Below are positions 1-9,259 of a stretch of DNA of 64,000 nucleotides, piece by piece (the stretch's first letter is position 1; each line of letters opens with the position of its first letter). The notes beneath the pieces are model-generated. The model made no database searches. It was not told the DNA's origin and saw nothing but the letters and a program-made list of their open reading frames with translations. Both the position numbers and the translations under genes were made by a program. This DNA is from Plasmodiophora brassicae (taxonomy: Eukaryota; Endomyxa; Phytomyxea; Plasmodiophorida; Plasmodiophoridae), in assembly GCA_039704465.1 (NCBI GenBank), contig JASFAU010000010.1, positions 1,116,001 through 1,180,000 on the forward strand, written 5' to 3'.

Positions 1-25
1 TGAACGCCCACGACCGACAACTTAC

Positions 26-1479
26 ATGAAGGCGACGCCAAAGACGCAGGTCAGGAATGCCGCGTAGTACTGATTGCTGATCGTGATGGGCAGGATGCCG
101 ACGAAGATCGCCTGCGACGCCAGCATGACGATGAACATTGTCTTGCGCCCGACACGATCGGAGATGGTCGAGACGATCAGACGGCCGCCTAGATTGCACC
201 CGCCGAGGATCGCGTTCACGGTGACGGCCTCGTCGGCGCTTCGACCGAACTGAGCGGTCGCAATCGTCTGGATCTTTGAGATCACCAGCAGGCCTTGTGC
301 CAGGCGATTAGCACTGGGTCAGGTCGGGCACGCGCGAGTGCGCACCTGCGATGATGTTGCCCAGGAACATGAGCTCAATGAGGAGGAATTCCCTGGAGAA
401 GAGCGCTTCGGAGAGCGTCATCGTCCAATGCCCCGACGGCTGCGTTTGCTGCCGCGCTGGATCGTCGGTTGCTGCCGAGTTGCGCTCGATGGCTATGACC
501 TGCAGGTTGGGCTTGCGTTCGAGCTCTTCGGCGCCCTTAATGGACTGGACGCCGACGCCGTCGACGGTGTACCCGGGCGGTGGGATTCGAAGCGTGACGC
601 CGCTGACGACCATGATCGTGAAGTAGGCGACGCCCAGCGTCACAAACACCATCGGTAGCGGCAGCACTCTGATCAGCGCCTTCTGCACATCTACGCACAG
701 ACGGATCAGATTAACGGGCGTCTCTTGGCGTCATCGCCTACAGGATGCGACGATGGATCCGCCCCCGAACCCGCATACTGAAGCAAGGGCGTCGAACCGT
801 TACATCACAGGAACGCGATTGGCAATCGGCAAACAAGGCGACCACGTACCTGCGAACCCGGCAGCGATGCCTCGACAGTCGGGGAACCACTTCTGCAGTG
901 GCGATACGGGAGAGATGTACCCGATGCCGAGCCCCATGCCGCCGACGACACCGTAGCTGATGTAGATGACGGCGATGGATTTCAGGTACACGCCCAGTGC
1001 CGTGCCGAGGTTGCCCAGCGTGAAGAGCGTCGCGCCCAGCAGGACGCCCTTCAGCGGGCCGTTTCTTTCGAGCCATGGACCCAGGATGGCCGCAGTCAGG
1101 CCAAGGAACGCCACCGCAATGTAGAACGTCACTGGAGCGATGTTCAGGTCCACGAGCGTGCCGTTGACGATCGGCGGGTCGTACAGGTATCTCTCGATCG
1201 CCGTGTTGAACCCACTCCAGGCGTACAGTGACCCGATGCACATCTGATCACGGTCGGTGTGTTCACATGCGGGCGCGTCTGCTAAACGGTAGTGGGGGGA
1301 CGGCGCGGCAGGCGTACCTGGATGAGGAAGGCGGCGGGGAACAGGACGTACCGGCTGAACGGTACGACGGGGACGCCGGGTATCAGCCAGCGCTCCCGCT
1401 CGATCTGCCGCTGGCTACGCTCCATGCCGTGTGTCGTCCAGTGGGCCACGATCGCCTCCTTCACCCTCGCTGCCATCAT
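26..1479 (-). CDS. MFS transporter, oxalate/formate antiporter (OFA) type, partial
   Basis: Membrane transporter of the major facilitator superfamily; the OFA subfamily moves small carboxylates, but the substrate here is unknown. Five exons can be joined in frame: 1318-1479, 850-1243, 742-777, 346-690 and 26-293, with GT-AG introns of 74, 72, 51 and 52 bp. Exon 3 is a 36-bp microexon that is needed to complete the glycine-rich helix after GIAAGFA. Motifs seen: CIGSLYAWSGF in the first helix, GGMGLGIGYISP, and SDRVGRKTMF, the usual MFS loop between helices. Start chosen at the double ATG at 1474-1479. The last visible base pairs are a GTAAG donor at 21-25, so the gene continues to the left of the window. 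Family call from remembered OFA motifs; substrate not inferable. Confidence 0.85.
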
Positions 1480-1721
1480 GTGTTCAGCTGCGGGGGGTGC
1501 CAGCTGTCTCCCAACGAGACAGAATGTTGTTATGTGACGAGGTGCCCTGTGCGACGTTCTCACCGAGGGGGATGCGGGTCCGATTCGGAGATATTTGTGG
1601 TGACTGGTGGGTGGCCCTTCTCTGGGGGCGCTGGTGGGGCCTGGAGGCGCGCCCCGCCCCCCATCGGCGCTACCCTACTTACTGCCTCTCTGGCGTCATC
1701 CGCAATCGCGCGCCTCTGTGT
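1480..1721. other. Intergenic: transporter 5' side / kinesin 3' side
   Basis: About 240 bp between the first exon of the transporter and the stop codon of the kinesin, both on the minus strand. It must hold the transporter promoter and the kinesin 3' end. I see a GC-rich stretch at 1610-1665 but no clear TATA box or polyadenylation signal. Short spacing fits the compact gene cluster. Confidence 0.4.
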
Positions 1722-3920
1722 TTACAACATGACACAGCAGGCAGTGTTCGTGGGCCGACGGCGCCGATCGCCAGCGTCGACGACGTCGTTCGCCCCAGCC
1801 TCTGGTTGCATACGGAGCGTGACCTTGTACCTCGGGATGGCCTGGAACGGGTCCTCGATCCGGATGGCGGCGCCCGGTTCGCTACCCAGGTCGTCGTCCG
1901 CGTGACGTCGTCCAGACAGGACTTCGCATAGCAGGACGGCGGCAGCGTGCTGCCGACCAGCGATGTCGCCGATTCGTCCTGCGAAATGCCCGGCGGCAAC
2001 GGGGAACCCTCGTGCGAGATCGAACTCGGGTCCGTTCCAGAACAGCAGGCGTGGCGTGCAGGACGATGACCCGTCATCACCATATTGGCTGTACGTGGCG
2101 ACTAGCTGGGCGGCCCTGCTCAGGTACTTGCGCTCCAGGTCGGCCGACACGATCGCCTCGATCGATGCCACGCTGACGTCTGTGCCGGGGCAGACGCCAC
2201 AAACGACATCCCTGACGACGCGAACCTCTCGGTCGGATGCCAACGTGGCCCTGGGCGATACCGGATCCGTCACATGGTCGCAAGCGGACGCCAGCAGCTG
2301 CTGGGCGGTGGTCCCAGTGCAGGTCGACGGGTCCAACAGGGCATGCCGGACGGCGAAACTGGCAGCAACCGCCGATGGTTGACAATCAGACGTCGCATCC
2401 GCCCATCAACGCGCGAGGGTCGTACTCGAGGGCGGGCAGCAGGTCGCGCTGCTCGTGTCGCAGGAGGCGCTCCCGCAGCAGGTCGTTCTCACGCTGAACC
2501 GTCTCGCGATGCTGCAACAGGGCCAGCACCTTGGCGCTGACGACGTGCGCGCCGTGCTGACGCGCTTCCCGTCGGGGCACCTGTCCGCCGTTCAACAATG
2601 TAATTGGCAACCACCACGTCGGCATGCGGACACGCCCCCCGACCTGCACAATGGTACGGATACGATCCCAGTCGCGCCTGCCGTTCGTCTGGCGTTCCAG
2701 GGCGGACGACAGGCGGCGAACCTGCTCACGAAGCTGCTCGACCAGCTGGTCGCCGTCGACGATCGCATCATGACGACCAGGGCCACTGGCACGTTGCTGC
2801 TGCTGCTCATGCGCGACGACGTACTTGGAAGGTTGTGCACGGGTAGCCACAGCCATCGCCTGCCGGGCGTACTCCAACGTTCGCAGCGTGTCCCGCAGGC
2901 GACGACGCGGGCCGCATTGGACGCACCCGACCAGGACGACACGCGAGCGACCGTCGAGCGCTGGGCGCAACAGGAACGTTAGACGCGATTCCCGCCAGGC
3001 GTGGGAGGATCCGCGAGCGGCCATGTCGCTGATGACACGACCCAGGACAGTCAGCGACATGTTGATGTGGCTGGATTCGCGTGGGTCGGCGCCGCGTCGC
3101 TCGCTGCCAGCCAGGTCCACCATCGTGCACTGGGACAGGCGCCGCCCCTCGCTGTCGCGACACTCCACAACGGCAATGCAATGCGATCGAGACGACGACG
3201 CATTCACGGCCGTCTGCGACGACGTACGTGCCTGCTGCCCGGCGGCAATCACACGTAACAAGTGGTCGCTGGATTCGACCCTGACCGTCGTGCAGGATTC
3301 ACAGTAGGGGCCCCAGACCGGGTGCTCGCGCACTCGTAGACGTACCCGCTCCTGCCCTTCGTCGTGTGCCGGCAGCAGCAGATCGAACGGCTGATCGTCG
3401 TACACTTCAATCATCTGCAGGTGCAGCGACCCACCGGAACGCGTCTGACGATCGAGCAAGGCCTCTGCGTCGGACATCGTGTCAGTACTGAACGTCCGAC
3501 CGACGAACACGACACGCGCTGACGTGCTATCCGGGGGATCAGGCCCGGCGAGTCCGGCACACGTCCCATGCAGGTGTGCGTCTTGCCCGAGTTGGTCGTC
3601 CCGTACGCCAGCAGGGCAACGTTAAACCCTTGAGCGATCCAGGACAGGACACCCGGGCCGATCCGTGCGTAGACGTCGTCCTGGGTGGCCTGCGGGCCCA
3701 GACAATCGTCGTACATGAAGGTACGCAGACGTCGATCCGGGGCCATGCGCACGTCTATACGGCCTCTGGATTCATCGACGACCAGCGGCGGACGGGATAG
3801 GAGGGTTCGTATCGGGCGGACGCGAACGCAGACCCGGAACCGATCAGCACCCGCCTTACCGGTGCCGGGCAACCGGTCCTGGCCGTCGACGTCGACATGG
3901 ACATCGATGCTGTCCAGCAT
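1722..3920 (-). CDS. Kinesin motor protein with long C-terminal tail
   Basis: Microtubule motor ATPase. Proposed exons: 3524-3920, 2426-3464 (with a possible in-frame 69-bp intron at 2581-2649) and 1722-2358; lengths sum to 668 codons including stop. Intron 3465-3523 is 59 bp with a TACTGAC branch site, and joining across it gives LIPRIAQALLDRQ in register with the motor fold. Motor domain about residues 27-335: P-loop YGTTNSGKTHT (residues 106-116; GQTxSGKT is usual), switch I NASSSRSH (220-227), switch II DLAGSER (249-255). A Gln/Glu/Arg-rich coiled-coil stretch follows. The last exon is joined by inference: a 67-bp intron (2359-2425) removes an otherwise terminal TGA and opens a further 212 codons ending in CVML, a CaaX-like end. 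Without that splice the protein would stop at 2384. Subfamily not assigned. Confidence 0.8.
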
Positions 3921-4132
3921 GGTCACTGCGACCGCCTGCTGGTACCCGCATTATGGATCGCACGGAACAGCCTGTTGCCGTTACGTCGGGACCAGGTGGA
4001 CGATGCACATGGGTAGGAGGTACAGGTACACATGACAGCACCGGTCGTGCAGGTCCAGGAGGTAAGTCCCCCCGGCGCTCGGGGTCCGTGACGGAGTCCG
4101 TCGCCCCACACGCGCCACCGCCGCGTCGGCCC
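3921..4132. promoter_or_regulatory. Divergent promoter region between kinesin and exportin-5
   Basis: The kinesin ATG (3920, minus) and the exportin-5 ATG (4133, plus) lie 212 bp apart, so both promoters are here. An earlier ATG at 4032 followed by ten codons and a GTAAGT donor (about 4062) could be an upstream coding exon: splicing to an AG at about 4097 would run in frame into the exportin start. No TATA box is obvious. The divergent arrangement may couple expression; that is inference. Confidence 0.45.
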
Positions 4133-7100
4133 ATGTCTGCCGAGGCGTTGCTAGCCGCCCTGGCCGCCATCCACGATCCGACTACGCCGGCGCCACTGCG
4201 ATTACAGGCCACAGCGCAATGCGAGGCGTTCAAGGCGGCCGGCATAGCGTCCATGCCGGTTGCGCTGCAACTGTGCCGGCGGTCGTCGCCGCAGGCAGGC
4301 CGGCACTTTGGCCTGCAGACCATCATCCACGTCGTCGAACAATGCTGGAACAACCTGTCGCCAGACGATAAGCAGATCATGTGTCAGACGGCGGTGCAAT
4401 TGTGTCAGGAGGACGATACCGGCAGCCGGTTCGTCTGTGAGATGCAGGCCCGTATCATCGTGGAGATCGCCTGCCGTCAGTGGCCGCAGGAGTGGCCCCG
4501 TCTGCATGAGATCCTGCTCGATCTGGCCGCCAGATCTCAGCACAACGCCATTGTCACATGCAGCGTCTTCACCGGACTCGCCGAACTCGTCGTCAAACCC
4601 ACACAGCCAGGTAGGGGACGCGCCTGACCCGCATAGTCCGACTCGTGACTGTGTGGCCTCACAGGGCGCGTGTTCCTGCCTGAACGCCGGCGCTTGGAGA
4701 TTCGACAAGGTCTCGAGGCGTGCCTACCGGCTGTGAACGCTGCCCTGGGCGGTATGCTGCAGGTCGGGTCGCGAGAGGTCGCTCTGGCGGCCATCACGTG
4801 TATCGCGGCGACCGCCGAATGGGAATCGCACGCCAACCTGGTTGCCAGTCAGATACTGTCGCGCCTGTCGGCCCTGATGACGTCCCGAACGGACTTGTTC
4901 GAGTTTGCGGTCGAGCCGCTGCTGAAGATCTGTTCCAGGCGGCCGCCGTCGCTGACCGACGACCTGGTCGCCGAGCTCATCGCTGTGTGGCGTGCCACTG
5001 TTCTGGTCACCAGCACCATCCTGCGGTCAGCGCCATTCCCGGACCAGCAGCGCCTGTTGAAGATCGCTGTCGAGCTGCTGGCCGCTCTCAGCCGGTACGC
5101 GCACCCGGTATTGCCGAATGGCAGGTGGCGCCTAGCTAACCCCCCACGTCGTTGCAGGCATCAAATGCAGCCGCTGTTGGACACGAACGACGTGTCCCTG
5201 CACCACATGTACCTAGCGTTACTCGGCGACCTGCTCAAGTACCCGGACGACGCCGATGTCGGTATTACGACGTTGTCCATCTGGCTGCCAGTCATCAAAT
5301 CCGGCAAGCTCGTCAGCGCGGAACAGCGACCCGCGTTGCTCACCGAGCTCCTGCAGATCAGCGCCGACAGGTCCGTGTACGAACAACCCGTGTTAATGCG
5401 ATTTCTGATCAGGGGGCATTGCAGGGTGATCGCCGGGGCACCATCGACCGGAACGACAGACGAACAGTCGAGGAACGCGCAGCGGTACCGCACGTCGTTG
5501 CTGGACATGGTCCGGGTGGTGGCTGGGGAAGCACCGACCGCCGCCATCCAGGTCGCCGGTGGCCACTGCCTTTGCCTGCTATCGGTGCGCGGCAGCGATG
5601 TCGCCCAGGCGCAGTCGGCGCAGATGATGCTGCAGACGGTCCTTGAGACGCCCGCCATACGACAGATTCTGGCGGGGGAGGCACCCGACAAAGACGGCGT
5701 CGAGGCGCTGGCATATTCCCTGCTGGTCTCGCTCCTGCAATTGCATTGCGAAGACACCCAACTGCTCATTCGTTACTGCTCTGCATTGTCACATTTCCAT
5801 GAACTGCTGGGCCGGCGACCCGATGTCCTCCGTCTGGCCATCGACAAGCTGCTGACCATCAACGATTTGGGTGTGTGCCGTATTGCAGGTCGTGTTGTTC
5901 GTGTCGCTGACGCTGGTATTCCTGTGCAGGATCCGCCGACGTGCCCGATGAGCTCGCGTACCAACGCAAGGCGATCTGCGTGCTGATTGGGTTGGCGAAA
6001 CGCGCACGCCCCTGTGCGGTGATGGTGCAGTGGTTCCCGACGCTGTCGCCCGCCGTCATGGCCTTATGCTCGCAGCGGCCCCGGCACGCTGCCCAGCTCA
6101 TTGAGTTCCTGGTCGCCATTGCGAACTCGCTGGCGGACCCGCAGCAACGTGTCGCGTACGTGTCCGCCCTGATCGAACCCGACCTGGTCGCCTTTCAGAC
6201 GATCGTATCGGATATGACGTCGTCCCGATTCATGTCGCTGTTCGGTCTGGGACGTGTCGACGGCAAAGTCGCGTTCAATATCGCCCAGGCGAAGGCGTTA
6301 CGTCCTCAGCTTCGTCAGGTGCGTGTTTGCTCGTGTGGCAACTGCTGTTTCTAAGGCTGGCCATTTGTAGATCTTGGGTCTGCTGGCTTCGTTCCTGTCG
6401 ATCCTGCGTACAGCATCCGTCGACGAACGCATTTGGACGTCTCTGCTGCCGGGCATTGTGACGCTGACCACCCGCCTGCATGAATTGTACTGTGTCCGGC
6501 CGGACGACATGGCACCGTCGGCGAATGCCATTCTGGAAGTCAGTCATGGCGATGCACACATCCAGATCCGCAAGATGGTGGGCGACCAGCGATCCGACGT
6601 CGAAGCCGATGTGGACGTCTCTCGCGCTCAGTTTGGTTCCCTACGTGACCGCCTCTACGGACTGCTAGCTGTCGTCATGCAGGTCCGCCCCGTTGCTGTT
6701 GTTGCCTGCCTGCCGCAATCCCTGTCAGCGTTCTCCATCTGGCGGCTCCAGCCGATCCTGCAGAAAGTCCTGACTCCGTTCCTGGAAAGCCACTGCCCAG
6801 TGGAAGACGACATTTTCGTTCGAGTGTTTGCGCAGGTGGGACCGCGGATGACCTGTCGTCCGCACGACTAATTGAGCGCCATTTCAGGTCGTTCGTGAGA
6901 TGCTCAACGTGCTACGCGTTGCGTGGAACCGTGCCGCCGTACCGCAGGAGCGTGTCTCTGTCGAACGCGATGTCTTTGAGGACAATGCATTACGGGATCT
7001 GACCCGCGCCGTGCTGTCCCTGATTATGTCAACGGTAGCGACCTCAGGATGGGTACCGTTCGCTGAGGCGAACCCGGCTGCGGGTCCGTCTCGAGCAGAC

Positions 7101-7781
7101 GCTGCGTTGGACAGGGTCGCATCGTCACCGCCCATACTTCAGGACCTGTTCGCCATCACGTCACTGGCTATCCAGTGTCCGGACTCCCATGCTCAGGTCG
7201 GGGCAAATCGTATCGGTCCGCTGATCATTGAAGCTCATCGGGTTCAACGGCAGAGAAGTGCCTCAATCATTACGTGCCGATTGATTCCTGCGACGGTGGC
7301 CTGCGGGTGCCAGCAGATGGTCGTTGAGATGTGCAGCCTTGTCCTGCGCTCTCTGTCATGTGACGTTACGGGGCATCCCGACCACATTTCAGTGGTCCAG
7401 GTGGCTCTGCATCAGCTGGCCCTGGATCGATCGTCGAACGTGGCGGACTTGCTCAGGACGATACCAGGTGCCGTTCCTCAGGAAGTGGACAGACTGGTCG
7501 ATGAGTTGAAAGGTGCGCCTCAATCGACGAAAGTGCTGCGGTCAGGATCGTTCTTGGATTGGTCGATCGCTACATCGTGGACTAACGGTTGCGCCTGCAG
7601 GTCGGCGGTGCGTGCGTTCCTGCTGGCGTACGTCATTGGCAAGCAGTGCGACCGCGCCAATGGGGCCAAAATTGTTGACCTCGATGCGCCATTGGTTTTT
7701 GCCGCGAAGCCATCTCCTACGATCGCTGATGACGACACGCCGATCGTCGCGCTTCACGATTTGCTCGAGTCGCAGACATAA
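4133..7781 (+). CDS. XPO5: Exportin-5 (HASTY-like karyopherin)
   Basis: RanGTP-dependent nuclear exporter of double-stranded RNA cargo such as pre-miRNA and some tRNA; HEAT-repeat protein of the importin-beta superfamily. Exons 4133-4610, 4665-5870 (with a probable 33-bp in-frame intron, 5125-5157, carrying a CTAAC branch site), 5930-6318, 6371-6835 and 6888-7781; introns of 54, 59, 52 and 52 bp have GT-AG ends. Two more in-frame introns are possible in the last exon (a 60-bp one ending near 7600 with GACTAAC is the better). About 1,110-1,130 aa, against roughly 1,200 in animals. Diagnostic N-terminal matches to XPO5/HASTY: RHFGLQTIIHVVEQCWN, ARIIVEIACRQWPQEWP and ERRRLEIRQ across the first splice. 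If the family call holds, the organism has, or had, a structured small-RNA or tRNA export route. Confidence 0.85.
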
Positions 7782-7814
7782 TACATGACAGATAAGTATA
7801 GCACACGGACAAAC

Positions 7815-7947
7815 TGTGATGTCCAAACGGTGATGGTTCATCGAACTGTGTATCGTCGAACCTCCAGCTCCAGCTCCTACCTCGGGATCTGGATTCGTCT
7901 TGTCGAATCACCGCTATTCTTATCTTTTATAGCTTTGAGGCGGCACA
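7815..7947 (-). repeat. Degenerate LTR related to the Ty3 element at 24.7-30.0 kb
   Basis: Begins TGTGATGTCC and ends CGGCACA, with blocks (ACGGTGATGGTT, CTATTCTTATCTT, TTCCCCTCCTTCAAAG just outside) that match the LTR and polypurine side of the element at 24,712-30,013. It starts only 34 bp after the exportin-5 stop codon, marking the left edge of the transposon island. Internal sequence is diverged. Confidence 0.6.
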
Positions 7948-8075
7948 TTCCCCTCCTTCAAAGGAATGCTCCCTACAGGGTCCTCAAATACTCATTGGTT
8001 GTTCATCATATCCCTACTCCGTGGACTTCACCGATATATATTACGGTTTAGACGTTGGCGTGTCTACCGGTACTT

Positions 8076-8195
8076 GGTTTATTTGTGTTTCGCGCTTTCA
8101 CGCAGTCGCCTCGGTTTCGGGTCCGAGGACTGTATGGACAACTTGCAGCACGCAAGCAGCGTTCTCCGGCCTGGCAGTGCCGGCCTACCACCTTT
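8076..8195 (-). mobile_element. SINE/LINE 3'-tail fragment (third copy)
   Basis: On the minus strand this matches the shared 3' tail of the SINEs at 17.4 and 23.4 kb and of the LINE at 63.2 kb: AGGTGGTAGGCCGGCACTG, then CCTCGGACCCGAAACCGAGG, GCGTGAAAGCGCGAAACAC and AAATAA. No tRNA-like head is present, so it is a 5'-truncated copy; whether it came from the SINE or the LINE cannot be told. Confidence 0.65.
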
Positions 8196-8274
8196 TTTGG
8201 CATGTCTCCAGAAATTTTATAAAGGATACGAAAATTCAACTAAGTGAACGTATCAACACGGGAAGGCCTGAACT

Positions 8275-8368
8275 TGTAGACCGGACCGCCCAACTAGGCC
8301 ACGACAGCAGCCCAACTAGGCCACGACAGCAGCTGCTCTCGTGGCCTAGTTGGGCGGTCCGGTCTACA
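8275..8368. mobile_element. Solo palindromic foldback element, TSD AACT
   Basis: Starts TGTAGACCGGACCGCCC and ends with the reverse complement; one arm carries an extra 22-bp duplication. It is flanked by AACT at 8271-8274 and 8369-8372. It is the terminal palindrome of the 322-bp element at 43,666-43,987 standing alone. Confidence 0.7.
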
Positions 8369-8620
8369 AACTTCGTCCTCATTTTACAAACTTCCTCACA
8401 AGTCCGGTGGGCCTCCGCAAACCGTAATATATATTACGGTTTAGAGCGAACATTCCTAGACAGCCAGTTACGTTCCTAATCCAAATTATGTTCACGTTAG
8501 GAAATCGATTACGACTCCCGCGAGCGGCAGAGCGCGTCCTGAGTGCGGTTGGAGTTTCATTCTGCCTGTTCTGACTGCACGACTGGTGTTCGCCTGAACC
8601 TGAGCGACACAAACCACAAA

Positions 8621-8986
8621 TGTTATGACACGACTGACGACGACCAAACCTATCGACAACACGGAGTAGTCGACTGACGTCGACTCCGCGGCGTTTATTT
8701 GCGTCCGATATTGCGGACGCTGCAATCAGGGCCATGAGAGTTATAGTCTCGGTCACGCGGTTACCGCCTGCGGAGCCGCGGTCCTGCCTTGTTCGGATAT
8801 TTCTTATGGGACTCAGAAATGGCCCGATCCAGGCCGCCGGTGCCATGGAGGTGCCGAGCGGGCTCCCAGGTGCGTTCCGGTGGGGGATAAGATAACCCTC
8901 CCAGTCCACGAGATAATGTAGCGAGTTGCGGATGTAGCGGGAATCCAATATGTGTGTACCACGTAAAAACGGCTCCTTCTCACCAT
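8621..8986 (-). pseudogene. Chromovirus 1: chromodomain end of pol and 3' LTR remnant
   Basis: Minus-strand continuation of the integrase fragment at 15,049-15,695. After removal of element A1 the frame runs VIDG-EKEPFLRG and then HILDSRYIRNSLHYLVDWEGY, a chromodomain; a one-base shift follows before RTWEPA. The stop is at 8761-8763. 8621-8755 looks like the LTR (TG...CA, CGACGACCAAAC, GTCGAC-TGAC-GTCGAC hairpin, TTTATT), resembling the LTRs of the chromovirus at 37.9 kb. LTR ends are approximate. Confidence 0.65.
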
Positions 8987-9202
8987 TGTAGTCCGGGGTC
9001 CTATATTTAGCTCCTCATCACCTACGTCAGCATCAGCATCCTCCAGATATTCACATGCGCCAGAGATTCATGTGTCGAGATATGCGGGGATCGAGAGCAC
9101 GCGATCACGTGCGCCGCTGGTGGGAGAGCGGGGTACGGGATCGATGGTGGATAAACGGCATTCGTCTATTGTGTCACCCGAGGCTTGACGGAAGACACTA
9201 TA
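8987..9202 (+). repeat. 5' LTR of element A1
   Basis: 216 bp. Starts TGTAGTCCGGGGTCCTATAT and ends ACACTATA rather than the usual CA. A TATATTTA box lies only about 15 nt from the LTR start, so U3 would be extremely short. Identical by eye to 14829-15044. Confidence 0.9.
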
Positions 9203-9259
9203 GTGGCCACTACGTGTCGTACGTTGACTCTCCGTGAACGACACCGACGACGACACGAC

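Larger units (their letters stand above)
8033..8436. mobile_element. MITE-like unit with ATATATTACGGTTT inverted ends
   Basis: The sequence ATATATTACGGTTTAGA at the left is mirrored by AAACCGTAATATATA at the right, about 400 bp apart, with TA-rich ends. A third ATATTACGGTTTAGA abuts the right end, making a perfect 24-bp palindrome at 8,418-8,441. The interval contains a SINE/LINE tail fragment and a palindromic element. It could be a small non-autonomous DNA transposon with later insertions, or chance juxtaposition. Confidence 0.4.

Noticed and set aside
338..690. Plus-strand frames at 338-658
   Set aside because: They lie opposite the transporter exon 4, whose membrane-segment pattern and splice sites are convincing.
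8700..8986. Host chromodomain protein
   Set aside because: It continues the integrase at 15 kb across element A1 and matches the end of the chromovirus at 43.3 kb.
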